Positions 9,397 to 17,198 of a DNA stretch of 64,000 bases are shown here, one piece after another. A program made the translations under genes and the position numbers. Within the stretch, counting starts at the first letter, position 1. The number at the start of each line of letters is the position of its first letter. The stretch spans positions 2,356,001-2,420,000 of the forward strand of contig NC_007802.1 in assembly GCF_000013565.1 (NCBI RefSeq), in the 5' to 3' direction. The DNA comes from Jannaschia sp. CCS1 (GTDB taxonomy: Bacteria; Pseudomonadota; Alphaproteobacteria; Rhodobacterales; Rhodobacteraceae). Below the pieces are notes generated by a model that did no database searches, was not told where the DNA came from, and worked only from the letters and a program-made list of their open reading frames with translations.

Positions 9397-10179
9397 TTAT
9401 GTCTCACTCTCAGATTCGGGGACAAACAGGAAATTCTCGTTGTCGCGGTAGCGTTTGAAGGTTTCATGGGTCGTGTAGCCATGGGTGTCGACCCAGGCCA
9501 GGACCGCGTCTCGGTTCTCGTTGTCGACTTCTACGAAGATCTTGGGGCGGTCCCGGGCGACCGTGTTCTCCAGGCTGGTCAGGACGTCCATTTCCATCCC
9601 TTCCACATCGATCTTGATGAAATCGGCCTTGGTGTCCGCAAGAATGTCATCACCCGACCGCAAAGAGATCGTGCCGCCGTCCCGTGGGATCAATTTGCCA
9701 CCGCCGAGATTGTGGACCCAATGGGTGATCCCGAAGCCGTCGCCGACGTTGCAGGAGACGCCGAAACCCAGCCACGACAGATCAAAGGTTTCTTCCACGC
9801 CGTTCAGGACGATGTTGGCCAGCAGGTTCTCATAAGCCAGCGAATTGGGTTCCACGCACAGCACCTTGGCGGGTTCCAGATACATCGCGACATACAGCGC
9901 GTGGTTGCCCACGTTGGCCCCAAGGTCAATGAAGGTCTCGCCGGGCGCGAAGTGGCGGCGGATGATGTCCAACTCCTCGGTCTCGTAGAACGCGCCTTCG
10001 ATATGGTGTTTCTGGATCGCATCCATCGCGTTGCGGACCGCAAAAAATACGGGCCGGTCCTGATGCGTGGCCCGGATCACGCGGTATTCGCCCAGGTCAA
10101 CGGCTTCACCGGCCCCTAACGCTGCAAGACGCGCGGCGGGCGAGATATCGGCATGGGCGGGGTTGTAGGTCTTTGCCAT
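9397..10179 (-). CDS. FkbM family methyltransferase (third of the insert)
   Basis: A 260-residue SAM-dependent methyltransferase of the FkbM type, a family that O-methylates sugars and natural products. Motif I is FIDLGANVGNHALYVA at about 95-110 and the late family motif FIKIDVEGMEMDVL near 190-203. The ATG at 10179 follows CCTGAGG about ten bases upstream. It shares the design and several segments with the FkbM gene at 10990-11766 (GAFYETEEL / GAFYEPEEL; C-terminal NENFLFVPE / NRNFLCVPE), so the two are paralogues. It lies between sufB and sufC on the same strand and abuts sufC. Confidence 0.85.
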   Translation of the reverse strand: MAKTYNPAHADISPAARLAALGAGEAVDLGEYRVIRATHQDRPVFFAVRNAMDAIQKHHIEGAFYETEELDIIRRHFAPGETFIDLGANVGNHALYVAMYLEPAKVLCVEPNSLAYENLLANIVLNGVEETFDLSWLGFGVSCNVGDGFGITHWVHNLGGGKLIPRDGGTISLRSGDDILADTKADFIKIDVEGMEMDVLTSLENTVARDRPKIFVEVDNENRDAVLAWVDTHGYTTHETFKRYRDNENFLFVPESESET

Positions 10180-10192
10180 ATCTATCGCGGCC

Positions 10193-10993
10193 TCAGGACG
10201 CTGTCGCACGCAGGGGCGCGCGCAGTTCGGCTGGAAAGTGACGGTGCAGGCTCTCGCGGCAGCGCGCGATGCCGTCAGCGTAGGGAAAGGGCCGGTCGCG
10301 CGCCGTGCGGGCGGCCTTTGGCACATCGCGAATCTCAACCGGCGCAATCATGTCACGTCCGATGGCGGCGGCGTAGTCGTGGTATTTCAATCGCCCCTGC
10401 GCTTCGGGGTCCATCCAGGTATTGGCGACGCCGTAGGCATCCGCCACGATCAGCCCGTGCAGGCTGGCGGAAAACACATGGGCCGAGGCGGCGATTTCGC
10501 GGCAGACGGTGACGGGGTCCAGCCGCACGTCGATCAGGTGCAGGGCCGGGTCGGCCTCCACCATCTCCACAAAACGCGGATCGTCCATCTGGCTGTGATG
10601 GGGCACGATGGCGACGCGGTCGTGGCGGTCTTCCACGGGCCCGACCGCCTCATCCGCCAACAACCCCGGATCACCGAATTCTGTCATTTTCAGCCGCAGA
10701 AACGCCGCTGAAATGGGACCGCGCAGCAGGCGCACGCGGACATTCTCCAAAAACTCCTTGCGATAGAACGGGTTCAGAAGCCCCGTCCCCCATAATAGCG
10801 GCCCCTCGCCCCGGACCCTTTCCGTCCAATGCCTGGAGATCACATGCATCAGGGAGCCAAGCGCAAACAGCTCTGCCTGTTTGGGCCGCGCATTCACGAC
10901 CGGGCGGCCCGAAACATGCTCGACCACCAGATGGCTCAACGCATCGCCGAAATTCGGCGCGGGCCAATAGTAGAGGCGAATGGGCTCGGTCAC
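10193..10993 (-). CDS. Polysaccharide pyruvyl transferase-like protein (ExoV type)
   Basis: A 266-residue protein beginning IRLYYWPAPNFGDALSHL after a GTG start at 10993 that overlaps the previous stop by four bases (GTGA). The N-terminal N-F-G-D motif, the segment LLWGTGLLNP, the VPHHSQ segment and the late SASLHGLIVADAYG motif are those of the polysaccharide pyruvyl transferase family, which modifies or assembles surface glycans. The cellular substrate is not known. It sits between two FkbM methyltransferase genes in the insert within the suf operon, which suggests that the group together decorates one glycan. Confidence 0.8.
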   Translation of the reverse strand: MTEPIRLYYWPAPNFGDALSHLVVEHVSGRPVVNARPKQAELFALGSLMHVISRHWTERVRGEGPLLWGTGLLNPFYRKEFLENVRVRLLRGPISAAFLRLKMTEFGDPGLLADEAVGPVEDRHDRVAIVPHHSQMDDPRFVEMVEADPALHLIDVRLDPVTVCREIAASAHVFSASLHGLIVADAYGVANTWMDPEAQGRLKYHDYAAAIGRDMIAPVEIRDVPKAARTARDRPFPYADGIARCRESLHRHFPAELRAPLRATAS

Positions 10994-11766
10994 ATCCGCT
11001 CCTCCGGCACACACAGGAAGTTGCGGTTGTCCGCATAATGCTTGATCGAGGTCGGCAGCGCGAAACCATGGGCCAGCCGCCAATCGGCAAAGTCGTGGAT
11101 GTTGGCACGGTCCACCTCCACCAGCAAAACGGGCCGGGTGCGTTTGATGGTCTTTTGCAGGCCACGCAGCACCTGCATTTCCATCCCTTCGACATCGATC
11201 TTGATGAAATCAGGGGTCTCATCGTGCAGGAAATCATCCGGCCGGAGCGTGGCGATATCGCCTGCGCCCGCCATCATCCGGGCCGCGCCCAGGTTTTTGC
11301 GCCGCTCGGACATCGCGAATCCTTCGCGGTCCACATCCGATGCGCCAAACCCGACATAGTCGAAAACCGTGCGCGCGTGCAGATCGTTCATGACCATGTT
11401 CAGGATCAGTAACCGATAGGCCAAAGGATTGGGTTCAAACGGAATAATCCGACGGGCCGCGCAGAAGAGGCCGGCATAGAGGCTGTGATTGCCGACATTG
11501 GCCCCGATATCCAAAAAGGTCCCCCCGTCCGGCAGAAACTCCCGCATCAGCGCCAGTTCCTCAGGCTCGTAAAACGCGCCCTTGCGGTGGCTGCGCTGGA
11601 TCGGATCGCGTGCCATCTGGGTGGCGAAGCGCACAGTTCTGTCGTCAATTGCGCAGTCGGTGACCTGCACGGACGCCAAATCCTCCACGTCCGCGCTCAG
11701 CAATCGCGCAAGCACCGCGTCGCCTTGGCACGTGCCATGGGCGGTATGGAGGGCGTCGTGGATCAT
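10990..11766 (-). CDS. FkbM family methyltransferase (second of the insert)
   Basis: A 258-residue FkbM methyltransferase. Motif I FLDIGANVGNHSLYAG lies near residue 84-99 and the family motif FIKIDVEGMEMQVL near 178-191. ATG at 11766 overlaps the stop of the gene before it by four bases (ATGA), and its own stop overlaps the GTG of the pyruvyl transferase-like gene, so translation is coupled along the cassette. Paralogue of the gene at 9397-10179. The acceptor substrate is probably a sugar hydroxyl, by family. Confidence 0.85.
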   Translation of the reverse strand: MIHDALHTAHGTCQGDAVLARLLSADVEDLASVQVTDCAIDDRTVRFATQMARDPIQRSHRKGAFYEPEELALMREFLPDGGTFLDIGANVGNHSLYAGLFCAARRIIPFEPNPLAYRLLILNMVMNDLHARTVFDYVGFGASDVDREGFAMSERRKNLGAARMMAGAGDIATLRPDDFLHDETPDFIKIDVEGMEMQVLRGLQKTIKRTRPVLLVEVDRANIHDFADWRLAHGFALPTSIKHYADNRNFLCVPEERM

Positions 11767-12671
11767 TGGCCGACGCTTTCCACCAGACGAGGTTGGGGAT
11801 CGCGCTGATACGGCATCCGGGCGACATAGGTACGGATTGCGGCCTCGGTCAAAACACCGCGATCCTCGAGGATCTCAAGGCAGTAGAGCACCATATCGAA
11901 ACTCTCAAACACCGCATCGGCCAGAAGGGTCAGGTGCTTCAGCCGCTCCGTCTCCATGTCCTTCAGGTGCAGCAGATCACGGACAAAGACGGCATCCCCG
12001 TCGACCAATTGAGTCCGCATCCGCCGCCGACGCATTCCGTTCAGATACTTCGACCGCAGCACAACATCTTTCCAAAACAGGAACTTATGCAGGTCAAACC
12101 CGAGTTTCCCGAGCAAGACCATCTGGTCGCCTAACAACGGTTGATCCTCATAGAGCGGGATCGCCGCAACTTCCGTGATCACCGCCAAGGCCGTTGACAG
12201 CCTCTTCTTGCCGTAGGTGAAGACCTCACGTTCCGCGCCTTGGACGTCAATTTTCAGCAGATCGAATTCAGGGATCTCCGCGATGTTATCAAGCCGCTTC
12301 GTCTCGACATCCACCGTGCCCACGACCTCGAAATACTTGTGCCAACCGGTCACGGCGTCCATCGCGTCGACATTGGGGGTCAGCAGCGACGAGGTGCCTG
12401 ATGAGGCGCAGATATTAAGCGTCCCTGTCCCGCCCTTGCCCACGGCCGCATTCACATAGTGCTCATCGGGGGCATTGCGGGCCACCAATTTGTCGAACGC
12501 CTCCGTCTGCGGCTCGAATCCCCAGACCTCTGCCGCGCCAATATCCAACAACGGAGCGTAGGGATTGTCGTTGATCGGGTTGGCCCCGATATCGACAATC
12601 CGCGTCTTCCGCGCAGGCGCCAGGAGGTCCACCAGATGGCGGGTGCGCTCCAGATCCGTCAGGTCCGCCAT
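11763..12671 (-). CDS. FkbM family methyltransferase (first of the insert)
   Basis: A 302-residue protein with the SAM-binding motif RIVDIGANPIND at about 24-35 and the FkbM motif LLKIDVQGAEREVF near 145-158. It is more distant from the other two FkbM proteins and has an extra C-terminal helical region of about 80 residues with a basic patch (GMRRRRMRTQ). It begins six bases after the sufB stop and overlaps the next gene by four bases. Calling it a methyltransferase is secure at family level; the substrate is unknown. Confidence 0.82.
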   Translation of the reverse strand: MADLTDLERTRHLVDLLAPARKTRIVDIGANPINDNPYAPLLDIGAAEVWGFEPQTEAFDKLVARNAPDEHYVNAAVGKGGTGTLNICASSGTSSLLTPNVDAMDAVTGWHKYFEVVGTVDVETKRLDNIAEIPEFDLLKIDVQGAEREVFTYGKKRLSTALAVITEVAAIPLYEDQPLLGDQMVLLGKLGFDLHKFLFWKDVVLRSKYLNGMRRRRMRTQLVDGDAVFVRDLLHLKDMETERLKHLTLLADAVFESFDMVLYCLEILEDRGVLTEAAIRTYVARMPYQRDPQPRLVESVGQ

Positions 12672-12677
12672 CCGCGC

Positions 12678-14204
12678 CTACCCCACCGAGCCTTCCAGTG
12701 AGATCGCAACCAATTGCTGCGCTTCCATGGCGAATTCCATCGGCAGAGCCTGCAACACTTCCTTGGCGAAGCCGTTGACGATCAGGGCGACGGCCTCTTC
12801 CTCGTCCATTCCACGGGACTGGCAGTAGAACATCTGATCGTCGTCCACCTTGGAGGTCGTCGCCTCATGTTCAACGCGGGAGGAATTGTTCTTCACCTCG
12901 ATGTAGGGCACCGTGTGGGCCCCGCATTTGTCACCGATCAGAAGGCTGTCGCATTGCGTGTAATTGCGGCTGTCCTTGGCTTTGGGGTGCATGGACACCA
13001 GCCCACGATAGGTGTTCTGGGCCTTGCCCGCACTGATCCCCTTGGAGACGATCCGCGATTTCGTCCGCTTGCCCAGATGCATCATCTTGGTGCCGGTGTC
13101 TGCCTGCTGCATGTTGTTGGCAATCGCGATGGAGTAGAACTCGCCCTGGCTGTCGTCGCCGCGCAGGATGCAGCTGGGGTACTTCCACGTCACGGCCGAG
13201 CCGGTTTCCACCTGCGTCCACATCACCTTGGACCGGTCGCCCCGGCAATCGGCGCGTTTGGTCACAAAATTGTAGATACCGCCCTTGCCGTTTTCATCGC
13301 CCGGATACCAGTTCTGGACCGTGGAATATTTGATTTCAGCGTCATCCAGCAGCACCAGTTCCACCACAGCGGCGTGCAACTGGTGCGTGTCGCGCATCGG
13401 CGCTGTGCAGCCCTCAAGGTAGGACACGTAGCTTTCACGATCCGCGATGATCAACGTCCGCTCAAACTGGCCGGTATTCTCCGCGTTGATGCGGAAATAC
13501 GTCGAAAGCTCCATCGGGCAGCGCACGCCCGGCGGGATGTAGACGAAGGACCCATCCGAGAAGACGGCCGAATTCAACGTCGCAAAGAAGTTATCGGTGA
13601 TCGGAACGACCGAGCCGAGGTACTTCTTCACAAGATCCGGATGCTCTTTGATCGCTTCACTGATCGAGCAGAAGATCACGCCCGCCTTCTTCAGCTCGGC
13701 CTGAAACGTCGTACCCACAGACACACTGTCAAAGACCGCGTCGACGGCGACCTTGCGACCCTCCGCCGGCATGTCTTCCGCGCCCTCAACCCCCGCGAGG
13801 ATCATCTGCTCCTTCAGCGGAATGCCGAGTTTCTTGTACGTTTCCAACAGCTTGGGATCGACCTCATCCAACGACTTCGGCTTGGTTTCCATGCTCTTGG
13901 GGCGCGCATAGTAATACTGCGATTGGTAGTCGATCGCCGGATAATCGACCATCGCCCATTCCGGCTCTTTCATCTTTTGCCAGCGCTTGAACGCTTGCAG
14001 ACGCCAGTCCAGCATCCACTCCGGCTCTTCGTTCTTCTCCGAGATCAGGCGCACGATGTCCTCGTTCACGCCCATCGGCGCATAGTCCATCTCGATCTCG
14101 GTGTTCCAGCCGTATTTATACGCGCCCCCCAGGCCTTTAACGGCATCCACCGTTTCCTGATCGACACCGTCTTTCACCTGAACATCTGTATCGAGTGCGC
14201 TCAT
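12678..14204 (-). CDS. sufB: Fe-S cluster assembly protein SufB
   Basis: Main scaffold subunit of SufBC2D on which the nascent Fe-S cluster is built. The 508-residue protein carries the long SufB sequence with [20 protein letters not shown], the segment [15 protein letters not shown] and the C-terminal [21 protein letters not shown] at 14204 is preceded by GGAGGGAACG, a strong ribosome site; the four codons further upstream are rejected. It follows the NifS-type desulfurase gene by 35 bases. In many relatives sufC follows closely, while here four unrelated genes intervene. Confidence 0.95.
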   Translation of the reverse strand: MSALDTDVQVKDGVDQETVDAVKGLGGAYKYGWNTEIEMDYAPMGVNEDIVRLISEKNEEPEWMLDWRLQAFKRWQKMKEPEWAMVDYPAIDYQSQYYYARPKSMETKPKSLDEVDPKLLETYKKLGIPLKEQMILAGVEGAEDMPAEGRKVAVDAVFDSVSVGTTFQAELKKAGVIFCSISEAIKEHPDLVKKYLGSVVPITDNFFATLNSAVFSDGSFVYIPPGVRCPMELSTYFRINAENTGQFERTLIIADRESYVSYLEGCTAPMRDTHQLHAAVVELVLLDDAEIKYSTVQNWYPGDENGKGGIYNFVTKRADCRGDRSKVMWTQVETGSAVTWKYPSCILRGDDSQGEFYSIAIANNMQQADTGTKMMHLGKRTKSRIVSKGISAGKAQNTYRGLVSMHPKAKDSRNYTQCDSLLIGDKCGAHTVPYIEVKNNSSRVEHEATTSKVDDDQMFYCQSRGMDEEEAVALIVNGFAKEVLQALPMEFAMEAQQLVAISLEGSVG

Positions 14205-14239
14205 CGTTCCCTCCAAACCGCAATCATTTGCGGAAATTT

Positions 14240-15292
14240 CTATGCGTGCTCACCGCGCGCCATCTTCTTGTCCCGCGCCCTCAGCCAGGCCTCGCAGAAC
14301 GCGGCCACCTGCCGCTCGGTCACTGACGGCCCCAACGACACGCGCAACGCGCTTGACGCCTGGGCCTCGGAATATCCCATCGCGCGCAACACGCCCGACA
14401 TCTTCACCTTGCCGCTGGAGCACGCCGAGCCCGCAGATACCGCAAACCCCGCCAGATCCATCGCCATCACCTGCGTCTCGCCCCGCCATCCCTCGGTGAT
14501 GATCATCGAGGTGTTGGGGAGGCGTCTCACCGCTTTCCCTACTAAAATAGTCGAGCTTGCGGCGTCTTCCAGAGTCTTTTCTAGAAATATTCTAAGTTTG
14601 TCCACCGGCTCCCACAAGCCATCCGCCAAATCCTGTGTCGCGGCCTGCGCTGCGGCCCCAAATCCAGCAATGCCAATCAGGTTCTCCGTGCCATGACGGC
14701 GGCCCATTTCCTGCCCGCCGCCCCTGATCTGCGCTTGAACATCAAGGCCGCGCCGCAGGATCAGCGCACCCACGCCCTTGGGCCCGCCGATCTTGTGCGA
14801 CGATACAAATGCCATGTCGATGCCGGACCAATCGAACGCCAGGGGGATTTTGCCAAACCCCTGCGTCCAATCGCTCACGGCCAGGCCGTCCGGCACATGC
14901 TGCAAGATCCCGGTCTCGGAATTGGCAATCTGCACGGCGGCCCGGGACGGATCCGTGATCTCAACGTGCCCCTCCGGCGTCACGCGCAAGTCCTCATGGC
15001 CCCAGGCCCGCACGGCGTCATGCTCAATGGCAGAGGTCTGCAAACCCCGGCCCGCCATCGCCAAAGCCGCCGCTTCCGTCGCGCCGGACACAAAGACCAC
15101 GTCGGCGGCCTGCGCTCCCAAGGCCTCCGCCACCTGTGTGCGCGCGCGCTCCATCAACGCCTTGGCGGCGCGCCCCTCCGCATGGACGGACGACGGGTTT
15201 CCAACCACATCCATGGCCGCCTCCATGGCAGCCCGCGCCACGGGGCGAAGCGGTGCCGTTGCGTTCCAATCGAGGTAGACACGGTCCCTCAC
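14240..15292 (-). CDS. Cysteine desulfurase, NifS/IscS-type (group I)
   Basis: A 350-residue PLP-dependent class V aminotransferase. Lys167 in [11 protein letters not shown] is the expected Schiff-base residue and Cys291 in [12 protein letters not shown] is the catalytic cysteine in the long mobile loop, as in NifS/IscS. It lies between iscR and sufB. A second, group II desulfurase (SufS) closes the same operon, so two sulfur donors of different types serve one cluster. Somewhat shorter than IscS of E. coli; it could also supply sulfur for other thio-cofactors. Confidence 0.88.
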   Translation of the reverse strand: MRDRVYLDWNATAPLRPVARAAMEAAMDVVGNPSSVHAEGRAAKALMERARTQVAEALGAQAADVVFVSGATEAAALAMAGRGLQTSAIEHDAVRAWGHEDLRVTPEGHVEITDPSRAAVQIANSETGILQHVPDGLAVSDWTQGFGKIPLAFDWSGIDMAFVSSHKIGGPKGVGALILRRGLDVQAQIRGGGQEMGRRHGTENLIGIAGFGAAAQAATQDLADGLWEPVDKLRIFLEKTLEDAASSTILVGKAVRRLPNTSMIITEGWRGETQVMAMDLAGFAVSAGSACSSGKVKMSGVLRAMGYSEAQASSALRVSLGPSVTERQVAAFCEAWLRARDKKMARGEHA

Positions 15293-15327
15293 GGCGCACC
15301 GGTCGCACGATCAGCGCCGCGCCCCCC

Positions 15328-15360
15328 GTTCCCCGTTCCTAAAATATCCCCGCCGGAGGC
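15328..15360. repeat. Rhodobacteraceae-type intergenic motif
   Basis: The segment CGTTCCTAAAATATCCCC followed by GCCGGAGGC resembles a short motif (AAAATACTCCCGCCGGAGG) that I recall as frequent between genes in this family. The GCCGGAGGC end carries a short inverted repeat. Only one copy of this form was seen here. Function unknown; the identification rests on memory, not on a search. Confidence 0.35.
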
Positions 15361-15419
15361 ACCGACAGACCCCACCTGTAACACCGCGCGCGGCCTATGC
15401 GCACCGCTACCCCGGCGCC

Positions 15420-15443
15420 GCGATTTTTTTGTAGAAAAATCGC
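15420..15443. other. Perfect inverted repeat between iscR and the desulfurase gene
   Basis: GCGATTTTT at 15420-15428 and AAAAATCGC at 15435-15443 form a perfect 9-base-pair stem with a six-base loop. It stands out as A/T-rich in GC-rich DNA. Lying 40 to 60 bases after the iscR stop, it could act as an RNA processing or attenuation site that lowers expression of the suf genes relative to iscR; that role is inference. Confidence 0.5.
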
Positions 15444-15475
15444 CATCGGCGACGCGCGTCAGCGCGGCGCAATCT

Positions 15476-15934
15476 CTACTCATCGACCAGCTCAAAAAGG
15501 TTCGGCACCGCCGGACACGGCGACAGTTCATTCTTCACCACATCCGACAATCGCGTCTGGTGCAGGAACACATAGACATGGGCCGAAAATCCTTCCCACA
15601 AGCGGTTGGTCAGGCTCTGCGCGCGGCTGCCCGATCCCCCGCCGGTGGCCCCTGCCCCCATATGCAGCGCGCTGACCGTCTCGTCGACCGCCTCGAAAAT
15701 CTCCACAACCCGGATCTCGGTGGCGGGCCGCGCCAGCCTGTATCCCCCGCCGGGACCCCGGACAGACACAACCAATTCGGCCCGGCGCAGCTTCACGAAC
15801 AACTGCTCCAGATACGGCAGGCTCACATTCTGGCGTTTGGACAGATCCGACAGCGGCGTCAGCACGTCACCGGTCTGCAACGCCAGATCGGCCATCGCCA
15901 CCATTGCGTAGCGTCCTTTGGTGCTCAGTTTCAT
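15476..15934 (-). CDS. iscR: Rrf2-family regulator IscR
   Basis: Transcriptional regulator of Fe-S cluster assembly genes. The 152-residue protein starts at ATG 15934 (MKLSTKGRYA, the classic Rrf2 N-terminus) and has a winged helix at 1-65 with the wing RGPGGGYRLARP. Classical IscR ligates a [2Fe-2S] cluster with three cysteines, whereas this protein has a single cysteine, Cys140 (ELSPCPAVPN). The IscR of Rhodobacter sphaeroides was described as an atypical cluster-binding form of this kind. As first gene of the suf operon it very likely represses it when clusters are plentiful. Confidence 0.9.
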   Translation of the reverse strand: MKLSTKGRYAMVAMADLALQTGDVLTPLSDLSKRQNVSLPYLEQLFVKLRRAELVVSVRGPGGGYRLARPATEIRVVEIFEAVDETVSALHMGAGATGGGSGSRAQSLTNRLWEGFSAHVYVFLHQTRLSDVVKNELSPCPAVPNLFELVDE

Positions 15935-16159
15935 GGATGTCGCCCCCGCCACGTCCGCCCAAAACCAGTGGTCCAGGGCGCTTGAATGATTGACCTTCCC
16001 GCGCCCCGCCCTTAAGGCGATGCAACCTTTGCCGGGTCATACCCCGACACAATTTGGAATCGTTCTAGGGTGAGGCGTGCGGGTCGTCAACAATCCGCAC
16101 TCGCCCAGGGACCAAAGCAACTTGCGCACGCAGCGCGTGTACCGCGATAGGAGACGGGA

Positions 16160-16813
16160 ATGCCCGAGGTTATTTTCCCCGGACCAGAAGGCCGCTTGGA
16201 AGGCCGCTACCACCCCCAAAAGGCCAAAGACGCCCCCATCGCGATCATCCTTCATCCGCATCCCCAATTCGGCGGCACGATGAACAACCGTGTCGTCTAC
16301 AATCTGCACTACGCCTATCATCAGATGGGGTTCACGGTGCTGCGCTTCAATTTCCGGGGCGTGGGCCGGTCGCAGGGCGAATATGATCAGGGCATCGGCG
16401 AGCTTTCTGACGCGGCGTCCGCCCTCGATTACCTTCAGTCCATGAACCCCAACTCCAAGCATTGTTGGGTTGCGGGCTTCTCATTTGGGGCGTGGATCGG
16501 CATGCAACTTCTGATGCGGCGGCCCGAGATAACCGGCTTTATCTCCGTATCGCCGCCCGCGAACATGTATGATTTCTCGTTCCTCGCGCCCTGCCCGGCC
16601 TCGGGCCTGATCATCAACGGCACCTCGGATCGCGTGGCCAAACCACAGGACACCCGCATTCTCGTCGACAAGCTGCACGAGCAGAAAGGCATCACCATCA
16701 CCCACGAAGAGATGGAGGGGGCGGGCCACTTCTTCGAAGACCCCCATATGGATCCGATGATCGAGAGCGTCCAAAGCTACGTGCGCCGCCGGTTGACCGA
16801 GACGACACGGTAA
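16160..16813 (+). CDS. Alpha/beta hydrolase (dienelactone hydrolase-like, YfhR/AF-type)
   Basis: A 217-residue cytoplasmic hydrolase with the N-terminal stretch IILHPHPQFGGTMNN, the segment FNFRGVGRSQGEY, the nucleophile elbow AGFSFGAWIG (Ser near residue 111) and a C-terminal GAGHFFEDP with the likely catalytic histidine. ATG at 16160 follows ATAGGAGACGGGA, a good ribosome site. This is a short, widely conserved group of unknown substrate. The next small gene follows after five bases and may be co-transcribed. Confidence 0.82.
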   Translation: MPEVIFPGPEGRLEGRYHPQKAKDAPIAIILHPHPQFGGTMNNRVVYNLHYAYHQMGFTVLRFNFRGVGRSQGEYDQGIGELSDAASALDYLQSMNPNSKHCWVAGFSFGAWIGMQLLMRRPEITGFISVSPPANMYDFSFLAPCPASGLIINGTSDRVAKPQDTRILVDKLHEQKGITITHEEMEGAGHFFEDPHMDPMIESVQSYVRRRLTETTR

Positions 16814-16818
16814 CCGCG

Positions 16819-17052
16819 ATGGGACTTGCCAACGATCTTGCCGAACAGCTTGCCATCGACGCGTGTGAAGCCGCGATAGCTTTAGATGACGACAGTCTGC
16901 CCGAGACCATTGCTCAGGTCGTCGGCGCGTCGTCGCCCACCACGGAAGAGCTGTACCGCACAGCAGTTCGCGTTATTCAGGCCGAAGCGCGGGCGCGCAA
17001 GTTCCTGGAGGCGAAGGTGAGCGAGGCCAAGGCGGCGGCTCCAAAGGGCTGA
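16819..17052 (+). CDS. Small conserved hypothetical protein
   Basis: A 77-residue, mostly helical, acidic-then-basic protein: MGLANDLAEQL at the start, a charged EARARKFLEAKVSEAKAAA tail with coiled-coil character. It lies five bases after the alpha/beta hydrolase. I do not recognise a named family. Codon use and coupling to the previous gene support that it is real. Confidence 0.6.
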   Translation: MGLANDLAEQLAIDACEAAIALDDDSLPETIAQVVGASSPTTEELYRTAVRVIQAEARARKFLEAKVSEAKAAAPKG

Positions 17053-17198
17053 CCTGACCGCACCCGATTGCTGCCACCCCGCCCGGACGTATGCAGGCGA
17101 TCAGACCGGCTGCGGTTGGGTTTCGGACAGCTCTGACCCTAGCCGCCACATCGCGGAAGCGCGTCTACCATTCCGCGCTGCACAGAAACCACAGCGCG

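Noticed and set aside
12714-14696. 660-residue open frame on the plus strand
   Set aside because: Antisense to sufB and the desulfurase gene; composition typical of a mirror frame.
15950-16080. IscR/Iron-Rhodo-box upstream of iscR
   Set aside because: A stretch with TCGGGGTAT on the minus strand recalls such boxes, but the match is too loose to list.
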